DNA from: an uncultured Clostridia bacterium
GTDB lineage: Bacteria > Bacillota > Clostridia > Oscillospirales > Oscillospiraceae
Assembly (NCBI GenBank): GCA_947177005.1
Contig: CAMWSZ010000022.1
Coordinates: 1 to 15,688, forward strand
DNA: 15,688 nt
Direction of reading: 5' to 3'
Every line of letters begins with the position of its first letter. Positions within the stretch are counted from its first letter, which is position 1. The position numbers and the translations under genes are program-made. The notes below the pieces were generated by a model. It was not told the origin of the DNA. It did no database searches and saw only the letters and a list, made by a program, of their open reading frames with translations. This document shows positions 7,130 to 13,869 of the stretch, piece after piece.

Positions 7130-7648
7130 ATGAAGTATTTGATAGATTTTGCAGCTTTGGCTCTTTTATATGGTCTAATTTTTTTCGGCAAATGGCGCGC
7201 CAAAGGCAAAGATATATTGCTTGTCAACACACTTATGTATATATATCTTTCATTTGTGCTTTACTTTACCCTGATGCCGGTCATCATATCTATTCCATTT
7301 GTTTTTAATCACCCCTATAAACCCATGAATTTAGTGCCGTTTATAGATGTAACCGCAAGGAGAGGGGATTTCTTCAGGCAGGTAGTATTGAACATTCTTA
7401 TGACCATACCATTTGGATTCCTGTTTCCGTTAGCCCGAAATAGAACCGGTAAATTCATCAAAACGGTGTTTTTCTGTTTCCTGATGAGCTTGGGTATTGA
7501 ACTTTTACAGCCGCTCATCCATGGTTCCAGATCGTCGGATGTCACCGATTTAATAACGAATGTCACCGGCGGGATGCTCGGATATGGTTTTTATGTGATT
7601 TTCAAGCCGGTTACATTTTGGATTTTAGATCATCTGAAATCCCGGTGA
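7130..7648 (+). CDS. VanZ-like membrane protein
   Basis: 172 residues with about five membrane segments (near 4-20, 32-56, 86-103, 111-128, 148-166). The VanZ-family signature is present: NLVPF (67-71), NILMTIPFGFLFP (88-100), SLGIELLQ (120-127), then D137, D140, N144 and GGMLGYG (147-153). VanZ of Tn1546 gives low-level teicoplanin resistance; most chromosomal homologues are uncharacterised. The gene is visibly more AT-rich than its neighbours, suggesting separate acquisition. The start is ATG 7130 because AGAAGGA (7115-7121) lies 8 bases upstream; a TTG at 7124 would be too close. No vanHAX genes are nearby. Its position before ddl is suggestive, but ddl has its own promoter. Confidence 0.85.
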   Translation: MKYLIDFAALALLYGLIFFGKWRAKGKDILLVNTLMYIYLSFVLYFTLMPVIISIPFVFNHPYKPMNLVPFIDVTARRGDFFRQVVLNILMTIPFGFLFPLARNRTGKFIKTVFFCFLMSLGIELLQPLIHGSRSSDVTDLITNVTGGMLGYGFYVIFKPVTFWILDHLKSR

Positions 7649-7650
7649 GG

Positions 7651-7728
7651 GAGTACACAATCCAGTATACCGGTGAATCCCGGGTCCGGGCAGTTATCCG
7701 TCATGGATAGCTGCCCAGCCGTGTATTC
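7651..7728 (+). other. Multi-branched inverted-repeat structure between vanZ-like gene and ddl
   Basis: Outer arms GAGTACAC (7651-7658) and GTGTATTC (7721-7728) pair over 8 bp with one G-U. Inside is a 12-bp hairpin, GGGCAGTTATCC (7688-7699) with GGATAGCTGCCC (7705-7716), one G-U, loop GTCAT. Between them is a possible weak hairpin at 7669-7685. No T run follows, so it is not a standard intrinsic terminator. It begins 2 bases after the vanZ stop and ends upstream of the ddl promoter, so it would belong to the 3' end of the vanZ transcript or be a small RNA. Confidence 0.4.
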
Positions 7729-7764
7729 TGTCAGAAGGGAAAGAGGGAGAATTTTCTTCGCCGG

Positions 7765-7793
7765 TTGTATTTTCCTGCGGCGCATGATATACT
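7765..7793 (+). promoter_or_regulatory. Promoter of ddl
   Basis: TTGTAT (7765-7770), a 17-base spacer, then TATACT (7788-7793) preceded by TGA, giving an extended -10. It is the best promoter match in the window. It starts the ddl-murF-abcF-ydcF run. Confidence 0.75.
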
Positions 7794-7835
7794 AGCCGTG
7801 TACATCCAAGACTGAAAGTAAGGAGCGTAGACTGT

Positions 7836-8897
7836 TTGAAAATCGTGGTATTGGCCGGGGGGCTGTCCCCGGAACGTCAGGTATCGCTGGTGTCTGGTCA
7901 AAATATCTGCCTCGCCCTGCGGGAGCTGGGCCATGACGCTGTGCTGATCGATATGTTTTTAGGTCTGGAAAATCCAGACCTTCCCCTGCATGCTCTTTTC
8001 TCCGCCCCCGACGGCCTCTGCGGCGGTTATGTCATTCAGGCCGGGGAGCCGGACCTGGAAGCAGTGCGCCGGTCCCGGCCCGGCAATTCCCCCAGCATGT
8101 TCGGGCCTCATGTGCTGGAGCTGTGCGCGTTGGCGGACATCGTTTTCCTGGGCCTTCACGGCGAGTCCGGCGAGGACGGCCGCATTCAGGCCGCATTTGA
8201 CCTCCTGGGCATCCCCTACACCGGCGCGGGACATCTGGCCTCTGCAATGGCAATGGATAAGGCCGTTTCCAAGCAGGTCATGGAGCGCGCCGGGATTCTG
8301 ACCCCTTCCTGGCAGGAACTGACCTATCGGGAGGAGGAGATCCCCCGCTTAACAGACGAATTGCCTGTACCCTGTGCCGTGAAGGTTGTCAACGGCGGCT
8401 CCTCGCTGGGAATGGCGCTGCCAGATACACGGGAGGAGCTGTCCGCCGCACTGCGTAATACCCTGCGGTACGGCAATCATATCATTGTGGAAGAAAAAAT
8501 CAGGGGCCGGGATTTTACGGTCGGCGTTCTGGGGGACCGGTATCTTCCGGCGGTGGAGATCGTCCCGCAGTCCGGAGAATATTTTGACTATGTGGCAAAA
8601 TATCAGAGGGACGGCAGTCAGGAAATCTGCCCTGCCCGCATCACGGACGAACAGTGGAAAACAATGGGTGAAACTGCCCTCAGGCTTCACCGCGCACTGG
8701 GCCTGGAGGTTTACTCACGTGCAGACTTCATTCTGGGCGAAGACGGGCGGATATGGTGTCTGGAGACCAACACCCTGCCCGGCATGACCCCCGGAAGTCT
8801 TCTGCCCAAGGAGGCCGCGGCAATCGGGATGTCCTATGCCGGTCTGTGCGCGGAAATTCTGGAACTGTCCCTGAAAAAATCGGAGAAAGGCAGGTAA
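7836..8897 (+). CDS. ddl: D-alanine--D-alanine ligase
   Basis: 353 residues, ATP-grasp family; joins two D-Ala for the peptidoglycan stem. Seen: GGLSPERQVSLVSG (8-21) with Glu13 for the first D-Ala, HGESGEDG (108-115), GGSSLGM (187-193), the omega loop ending AKY (254-256), YSRADF (293-298), and ETNTLPGMTPGS (310-321) with the Mg and ATP ligands. The Lys255-Tyr256 pair is that of D-Ala ligases, whereas D-Ala-D-Lac ligases of the VanA kind carry His there, so this should make D-Ala-D-Ala despite the nearby VanZ-like gene. The start is TTG at 7836-7838, supported by AAGGAG (7820-7825) 10 bases upstream; the usual N-terminus MKIVVLAGG follows. First gene of the run, 5 bases before murF. Confidence 0.95.
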   Translation: MKIVVLAGGLSPERQVSLVSGQNICLALRELGHDAVLIDMFLGLENPDLPLHALFSAPDGLCGGYVIQAGEPDLEAVRRSRPGNSPSMFGPHVLELCALADIVFLGLHGESGEDGRIQAAFDLLGIPYTGAGHLASAMAMDKAVSKQVMERAGILTPSWQELTYREEEIPRLTDELPVPCAVKVVNGGSSLGMALPDTREELSAALRNTLRYGNHIIVEEKIRGRDFTVGVLGDRYLPAVEIVPQSGEYFDYVAKYQRDGSQEICPARITDEQWKTMGETALRLHRALGLEVYSRADFILGEDGRIWCLETNTLPGMTPGSLLPKEAAAIGMSYAGLCAEILELSLKKSEKGR

Positions 8898-8902
8898 TCC
8901 AT

Positions 8903-10288
8903 ATGGTACCGGCAACAGCCGCAGAAGTTTGCGGCGCCGTCCGCGGCACACTATGCGGGGATGCGTCCCGCGTCATCTCCAACATCTCCACCGACAGCCG
9001 TACAACCGGTCCTGGGGATTGGTTTGTCCCGCTGTCCGGCGAACGCTTTGACGGTCACGACTACATTGATAAGGCTCTGGACGCCGGAGGCGTTGGGTGC
9101 TTCTGCGCACGCCTGCCGGAAAATCTGCGGCCGGATAAAACCTATATACTGGTGCAGGATACCAAAACCGCTCTGCGGGATCTGGCGTCCTGGTATCGGG
9201 GACAATTTGATCTGCCCGTAATACAGATTACCGGCAGTATGGGGAAAACGACCCTTAAAGAATTGCTGGCTGGGATTTTGTCGCAGCGGTTCTGTACGCT
9301 GAAAACCCCCGGAAACCTCAACGGCGATATCGGCGCACCTTTGACCCTGCTGTCCCTGAAGCCGGAGCATCAGGCGCTTGTGATCGAAACCGGTATGGAT
9401 GAATTTGGGCAGATCCGATGGCTGGGGGAAGCGATTCGTCCGGATATTGCGATGATTACGAATATCGACGATGTTCATCTGTCCCATTTCAGCAGCCGGA
9501 AGGATATCCTCAAAGCCAAAGCGGAAATTTTTGAGAATCTGCGTCCCGGCGGTCTGGCGCTTCTGAACGGAGACGACGAGCTGCTCAACACCCTCCGCCC
9601 AGACTGCGAAACCCTTTTTTGCGGCTTCGGAGGTTTTCCGGGCGTCTCCTATCACACAACGGCGGAAAATTTCCAATGGCTTGATATGGAGAGCTTTCGG
9701 ACCACCATTGTGACCCAAAAGGACCGGTATGATCTGACGGTTCCTTCTCCCGCCAGCCATATGGCCGGACACGCTGCGCTGGCTGTTACGGCCGCCGAAC
9801 GGCTGGGGCTGACAAAAGAGGAAATCATCCGCGGCGCCGCCGCCTACGCCCCGGCGGATAACCGTCTGCGGCTGGAGCATCTGCCCGGGGGCCGGGTGAT
9901 GATTAACGACAGCTACAATGCAAATCCCACTTCTGTACGGGCAGACGTGAGTATTCTGGCGCGGCATCCCGGCAGAAAAATCGCCCTGCTGGGTGATATG
10001 ACCGAACTGGGCAGCGCCGAGGAATCAGGACATCAGCGTGTGGGGACGTGGGTCGGCCGGCGCGGAATCGACGTTCTGTTGGCGGTGGGACCGCGCAGCA
10101 AACAGTGGATGATCCCTGCCGCAGAGGAGGCCGGGTGCCCGGATGTACGCTGGTTCGAGGACCGGGAAGCGGTGAAGGCGGTTTTGCCGGAGCTGTTCGG
10201 GCCGGGAGACGCCCTGCTGCTGAAAGCGTCCCATTTCTTCGGTCGCTTTGATTTACTGGCGGATTATCTGCGGCAGTATCCTTTTTGA
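8903..10288 (+). CDS. murF: UDP-N-acetylmuramoyl-tripeptide--D-alanyl-D-alanine ligase
   Basis: 461 residues, normal for MurF. It adds the D-Ala-D-Ala made by Ddl to UDP-MurNAc-tripeptide, using ATP, in the cytoplasm. Domain 1 (about 1-100) shows STDSR (29-33), which binds the UDP-MurNAc substrate. Domain 2 has the P-loop ITGSMGKTTLKE (109-120), Glu162 in IETGMDEFG, and the Lys-rich KAKAEIF (204-210) with the carbamylated lysine position. NDSYNANP (335-342) and ALLGDMTELG (361-370) mark the domain 2/3 junction and domain 3. The start is ATG 8903; an in-frame ATG 150 bases upstream would put 50 unrelated residues inside ddl. Only AAAGG (8886-8890) is available upstream, so coupling with ddl is likely. 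Confidence 0.96.
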   Translation: MVPATAAEVCGAVRGTLCGDASRVISNISTDSRTTGPGDWFVPLSGERFDGHDYIDKALDAGGVGCFCARLPENLRPDKTYILVQDTKTALRDLASWYRGQFDLPVIQITGSMGKTTLKELLAGILSQRFCTLKTPGNLNGDIGAPLTLLSLKPEHQALVIETGMDEFGQIRWLGEAIRPDIAMITNIDDVHLSHFSSRKDILKAKAEIFENLRPGGLALLNGDDELLNTLRPDCETLFCGFGGFPGVSYHTTAENFQWLDMESFRTTIVTQKDRYDLTVPSPASHMAGHAALAVTAAERLGLTKEEIIRGAAAYAPADNRLRLEHLPGGRVMINDSYNANPTSVRADVSILARHPGRKIALLGDMTELGSAEESGHQRVGTWVGRRGIDVLLAVGPRSKQWMIPAAEEAGCPDVRWFEDREAVKAVLPELFGPGDALLLKASHFFGRFDLLADYLRQYPF

Positions 10289-10325
10289 ACACTTCATTTT
10301 ACAAAACGATAAATGGTAAAAAATC

Positions 10326-12212
10326 ATGATTGAAATCAGCGTCAATGGGCTGAAGAAGTCCTTTGAAATAGGAAGCAATATTTTAGACGGCCTGACCTTC
10401 CAGGTGGAGACGGGGGAGCGCGTGGGACTGCTGGGACGCAACGGTGCCGGAAAGTCCACCCTCTTCCGCATCCTCACCGGGGAACTGGAGGCCGATGAGG
10501 GCGATGTTGTCATTGCCAAAAACCGCCGTCTGGGCCTGATCTCCCAAATCCCGGTCTATCCCGGCGGCTACACGGTAGACGATGTGCTGCACACCGCCTT
10601 TGCCCGGCACCAAAAATTAGCCGTGGAAATGGAGCGGCTGACTGCCGCAATGGCCGGCGGCGACAGCAGCGAACAAACTTTAAAGCGTTATGGTGAGCTG
10701 GCCGCAAAATTTGAGGGCATCGGCGGCTACGACACCGATACAGCCGTAGGAAAAGTGGCCAACGGTCTGTCGATCTCCAAAGAGATGCGTGCCCAGCTTT
10801 TCGACAGCCTCTCCGGCGGTGAAAAAACCCGGGTAAACCTGGGCCGCCTGATCCTGGAGGACACCGATATTCTATTGCTGGATGAGCCTACCAACCACTT
10901 GGATCTGCACGCGGTGGAGTGGCTGGAGGATTATGTGCGGCATTTTAAGGGGACGGTGGTCGTCATCAGCCACGACCGGTATTTTCTGGACCGCACCATT
11001 AACCGCGTCATCGAGGTCTGCGGCGGCAAGGCGGAATTTTACCCCGGCAATTACAGCTTTTACGCCATTGAAAAAGAGCGGCGCTATCTGGAAAAGCTGC
11101 GCCGTTACCAGAAGGAACAGGCCGAGATCCAGCGTCTGACCGAAACCGCAACAAAAATGCATGAACACGGTACTGAGCTGCTCCATAAACGCGCCTTCTC
11201 CATTGAGCGGCGGATCGAACGCATCCGGCAGACAGAAAAGCCTGTCAAGGCCCGCACCATGACCAACCGTTTCGGAGAAAAGGAATTTTTCGGGGACGAG
11301 GTCATGCACATCAAAGACATGAGCAAAGCCTATGGGGAACGGATACTGTTCGGCGGCGTGGACCTGCGTGTGGAGGGCGGGGAACGAATCGCTCTCATCG
11401 GTGACAACGGCACCGGCAAATCGACCCTGCTGAAAATCCTGATGAACGAAGAGCAGGCCGGCAGGGGCTCTGTCAAATACGGTCCCACCGTCCGCACGGC
11501 CTACCTGCCCCAGATCATCCATTTCGACAACCCCCACAGAAATCTGGTGGACACGATGCTCTACGCCAAACGCGGCATGGATGTCCAGACCGCACGCAAC
11601 CGTCTGGGCGCATTCAATTTCCGCGGAGAGGATGTGTTCAAGCCTGTCTCCGTTTTGTCCGGCGGGGAACAGAGCCGTCTGCGGCTGTGTATGCTCATGG
11701 ATGAGGAGATTAACCTTCTGGTGCTGGACGAGCCTACAAACCATTTGGATATCGACAGCCGGGAGTGGATCGAGGAAGCCGTGGAAGCCTACGAGGGAAC
11801 GCTGCTTTTTGTCAGCCACGACCGGTACTTTATCAACCGCTTCGCCACCCGTGTCTGGGAACTGGAAAACGGTGTGATTACTGATTATCCCGTCCCCTTC
11901 GGACGCTACCGGGAGATCAAAGAACGGGAAAAGCTGCTGGCAAATTCCCAGCCCCAGCAAAAAATAGGTAAAAAGGCGGACAAGCCCAAAGGAAATAAGC
12001 TCCAGCAGACCGCCCGAAAGCAGCTGGCCATTTGTGAGCGCGATATGGAAAAATTGGAAGCCAGCATCAAGGCTTTGGAGGCGGATCTGGAGGCCAATGC
12101 CTGTGACTATGAGAAATACAGCGTGCTGTACGCACAAAAAGAAGCACTGGACGCACAGCTTGCGGAATTAATGGAGCACTGGGAACGGCTGGCCGAGGAA
12201 GCGGAGGGATAG
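10326..12212 (+). CDS. ABC-F family ATPase (ribosome-associated)
   Basis: 628 residues, two ABC cassettes with no membrane segments. Cassette 1: Walker A GRNGAGKST (37-45), signature LSGGEKTR (162-169), Walker B LLLDEPTNHLD (183-193), switch SHDRYF (215-220). An interdomain linker rich in Arg, Lys and Glu (about 245-325) follows. Cassette 2: GDNGTGKST (359-367), LSGGEQSR (444-451), LLVLDEPTNHLD (464-475), SHDRYF (497-502). The tail (about 560-625) is a predicted coiled coil. ABC-F proteins bind the ribosomal E site and relieve stalled or antibiotic-bound ribosomes; the subclass cannot be fixed by eye, so resistance is not claimed. Starts 37 bases after murF with no clear ribosome binding site. 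Confidence 0.92.
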   Translation: MIEISVNGLKKSFEIGSNILDGLTFQVETGERVGLLGRNGAGKSTLFRILTGELEADEGDVVIAKNRRLGLISQIPVYPGGYTVDDVLHTAFARHQKLAVEMERLTAAMAGGDSSEQTLKRYGELAAKFEGIGGYDTDTAVGKVANGLSISKEMRAQLFDSLSGGEKTRVNLGRLILEDTDILLLDEPTNHLDLHAVEWLEDYVRHFKGTVVVISHDRYFLDRTINRVIEVCGGKAEFYPGNYSFYAIEKERRYLEKLRRYQKEQAEIQRLTETATKMHEHGTELLHKRAFSIERRIERIRQTEKPVKARTMTNRFGEKEFFGDEVMHIKDMSKAYGERILFGGVDLRVEGGERIALIGDNGTGKSTLLKILMNEEQAGRGSVKYGPTVRTAYLPQIIHFDNPHRNLVDTMLYAKRGMDVQTARNRLGAFNFRGEDVFKPVSVLSGGEQSRLRLCMLMDEEINLLVLDEPTNHLDIDSREWIEEAVEAYEGTLLFVSHDRYFINRFATRVWELENGVITDYPVPFGRYREIKEREKLLANSQPQQKIGKKADKPKGNKLQQTARKQLAICERDMEKLEASIKALEADLEANACDYEKYSVLYAQKEALDAQLAELMEHWERLAEEAEG

Positions 12213-12221
12213 CAAACGCAT

Positions 12222-12980
12222 ATGCGGGTGAAGGAAACAGTCTGTTATATTTTGGCAGTCCTCTCTTTGGCGATGGGCGCACTGCTGCGCTATGTATACA
12301 CTGCCGTGCGTTTTACAGGATTTCTGTTCTGGTGCGCGGCGGCGGTGCTGGTCCTCTATGCCCTGCTGGACCGCTGGGAACAGCGTCACGTCTGGGCCAA
12401 GTGGTGCAAGCGTATTTTTCTGATATTGCTGCTGGCAGGGGTAATGTTCTTTACCGTTCTGGAGGCGCGGGTCGTCTCGCAGGCACGGACCGACTGGTAC
12501 ACGGAGCCGGAGGCAATCGTTATACTGGGGGCCGGGGTCAACGGCAGGGAGCCGTCCCTGAGTCTGGAGAAGCGTCTGGAGACCGCCCTCTACTACATCG
12601 GCCAGACGGATATCCCTGTGATCGTCACCGGTTCGCAGGGCCCCAATGAAGAGATCAGCGAGGCGGCGTGCATGGCCTTCTGGCTGGCAGACCACGGCGT
12701 CCCGGCGGACCGCCTCCTGCTGGAGGAACAGGCCAATACCACGGTGGAAAACGTGCGGTACTCCAAAGAGATCCTGACGGCCCTCGGCGTTCCCGCGGAC
12801 GCGCCGGTGGCACTGGTCACCAGCGATTACCACCTGTGCCGCACCATGTATCTGTGGGGGGAGGGCGCGGTGCCGGTGGCGGCCGGTATGCCGGACGGGT
12901 ACTGGCCCATGACCCTCAATTACTATGTCCGGGAAGCCTTTGCGCTGGCCGCCGTCATGGTTTCGCATATTTTTTCTTGA
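12222..12980 (+). CDS. YdcF/SanA-like DUF218 membrane protein
   Basis: 252 residues with three N-terminal membrane segments (about 5-25, 31-50, 64-82) and a DUF218 domain (about 97-245). Family motifs: AIVILGAGVNGREPS (98-112), RLETAL (118-123), VIVTGSQGPNEEISEA (133-148), EEQANTTVENVRYS (168-181) and VTSDYHLCR (199-207). Relatives SanA and ElyC in enterobacteria affect envelope integrity and peptidoglycan or lipid-carrier metabolism; the biochemical activity is unresolved. Begins 9 bases after the ABC-F gene, with GGAGG near 12203-12207. Its stop codon TGA (12978-12980) lies inside the TTGAAAG at the left junction of the cassette array, so the insertion touches but does not change the reading frame. 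Confidence 0.87.
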   Translation: MRVKETVCYILAVLSLAMGALLRYVYTAVRFTGFLFWCAAAVLVLYALLDRWEQRHVWAKWCKRIFLILLLAGVMFFTVLEARVVSQARTDWYTEPEAIVILGAGVNGREPSLSLEKRLETALYYIGQTDIPVIVTGSQGPNEEISEAACMAFWLADHGVPADRLLLEEQANTTVENVRYSKEILTALGVPADAPVALVTSDYHLCRTMYLWGEGAVPVAAGMPDGYWPMTLNYYVREAFALAAVMVSHIFS

Positions 12981-13070
12981 AAGTTAAAGGTATCAACTGC
13001 CTGAATCCCTTGAATTGCAACGGTTTCAGGGGTTCGGGCGGTATTTGGTACACAAAAGGTACACAAGTTT
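12977..13070 (+). repeat. Repeat arm A, copy 1
   Basis: Aligns by hand with 13718-13810. The first 19 bases are identical, with further shared blocks CGGTTTCAG, TCGGGC and GGTACACAAAAGG, and a variable middle with one indel; overall about three quarters identical. It carries tandem nonamers GGTACACAA at 13047-13055 and 13058-13066, 11 bases apart, and an imperfect inverted repeat GCCTGAATCCC/GGGGTTCGGGC (13000-13041 region). It starts at the TTGAAAG that contains the ydcF stop codon and ends about 50 bases before the NUDIX start. Confidence 0.75.
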
Positions 13071-13119
13071 TTGTTTCTGCACAAGAACGATAAATCGGTA
13101 TTTGAAAGGAGTGTATGCC

Positions 13120-13554
13120 ATGATTGAAGTGAACTTCTATGACCGTGCAGATGATAAATTATTGAAGTTTGCAGTTATTATTTCTAAAACACACGGTAAA
13201 TGGGTCTTTTGTAAGCATAGGGAACGAGATACATACGAAGTGCCTGGCGGACACAGAGAAGATGGAGAAGATATTTTGACAACCGCTAAGCGAGAATTGC
13301 GTGAAGAAACAGGTGCGGAAGATTTTGTTATAAACCCAATTTGTGTGTACTCTGTAAAAGGGAAAACAAGAGTAACCGAAAACCCTGATGAGGAAACATT
13401 TGGTATGCTTTTCATTGCCGATATCGTTTCTTTCAAAGAATTTCACAGTGAAATAGAAAAGATTTTAATTACGGATCATCTTGTTGATAATTGGACATAT
13501 CCTCTTATTCAACCCAAATTATTGGAGGAAGCTAAAAAGAGAGGATACCTATAA
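13120..13554 (+). CDS. NUDIX hydrolase (cassette cargo)
   Basis: 144 residues, a small single-domain NUDIX protein. The full Nudix box is present: Gly44, five residues, Glu50, seven residues, then RELREETGA (58-66), which matches GX5EX7REUXEEXGU exactly and coordinates the metal for hydrolysing a nucleoside diphosphate linked to another group. Beta-strands precede it (FAVIIS, KWVFCKH) and VPGG (41-44) leads in. The substrate cannot be read; MutT-like and other nucleotide-cleaning roles are possible. The start is ATG 13120 because AAAGGAG (13105-13111) lies 8 bases upstream; an in-frame ATG at 13015 would begin inside arm A. The gene is clearly AT-rich against the flanking genes. No convincing promoter is seen, so read-through from ydcF is likely. 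Confidence 0.92.
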   Translation: MIEVNFYDRADDKLLKFAVIISKTHGKWVFCKHRERDTYEVPGGHREDGEDILTTAKRELREETGAEDFVINPICVYSVKGKTRVTENPDEETFGMLFIADIVSFKEFHSEIEKILITDHLVDNWTYPLIQPKLLEEAKKRGYL

Positions 13555-13593
13555 ATTCCAGTTTATCAAGAAGTTTGTTTCCATTAGACTGGT

Positions 13594-13724
13594 ACACAAC
13601 TTAGTACACAACCGAAGCTGATTCAAACTGCTTGAAACTGTATCAGCAAAGGCAGCGGAACACTGGAAATGCTCGAAACTACACGGCATTGAGCAGGTCT
13701 GAACCAGCGCCCCATAATTGAAAG
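13594..13724 (+). repeat. Repeat arm B, copy 2
   Basis: Matches 116-247 at about 85% identity. It starts 36 bases after the NUDIX stop with the tandem nonamers GGTACACAA (13591-13599, slightly outside the aligned span) and AGTACACAA (13603-13611), 12 bases apart, and ends in ATAATTGAAAG, where it joins arm A. With arm A copy 2 it fills the gene-free stretch 13555-13869. Confidence 0.8.
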
Positions 13725-13810
13725 TTAAAGGTATCAGCCACCCGAACCCCTGCGGTGTAGCGGTTTCAGAGAATCGGGCAGCAACAGGTACACAAAAGGC
13801 ACTCAGGTTT
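13718..13810 (+). repeat. Repeat arm A, copy 2
   Basis: Matches 12977-13070. It has one good nonamer, GGTACACAA (13787-13795), and a degenerate second one, GGCACTCAG (13798-13806), again 11 bases apart. The internal dyad persists in shortened form as CCCGA/TCGGG. Because it is fused directly to arm B at TTGAAAG, this copy shows the intact composite B-core-A site. Confidence 0.75.
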
Positions 13811-13869
13811 GCAAATCATACTTGGCCCTTCTTGATGTTACGCTGGATTATATAGGAGGAAATATTGCG

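Noticed and set aside
7652..7660. AGTACACAA just after the vanZ stop as a cassette remnant
   Set aside because: It is identical to one arm B nonamer, but single, without a second copy, arm sequence or TTGAAAG core nearby. It also forms part of the outer helix of the local structure, and one 9-base match in 15 kb can be chance.
7130..8897. Glycopeptide resistance operon (vanZ plus ligase)
   Set aside because: No vanH, vanX or vanRS homologue is present, and the ligase has the Lys-Tyr omega-loop signature of D-Ala-D-Ala ligases.
8753..8902. Upstream in-frame start for murF inside ddl
   Set aside because: The extra 50 residues are the shifted frame of ddl and do not resemble MurF, whose normal N-terminus starts at 8903.
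8951..9967. Minus-strand open frame of 338 codons inside murF
   Set aside because: The murF frame carries all expected motifs; the antisense product shows no domain.
10872..12137. Long open frame (421 codons) on the minus strand opposite the ABC-F gene
   Set aside because: It is antisense to a gene with complete ABC motifs, has no recognisable family features and no ribosome binding site; long antisense frames are common in GC-rich genes.
13015..13119. Upstream in-frame start for the NUDIX gene
   Set aside because: It lies within repeat arm A and lacks a ribosome binding site, whereas 13120 has AAAGGAG at ideal spacing.
12977..13810. Integron attC sites
   Set aside because: GTTAAAG follows the core and resembles GTTRRRY, but its last base is wrong. 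There is no matching RYYYAAC partner or short paired L/R box structure, and the repeats extend on both sides of the junction, unlike attC. No IntI is present.
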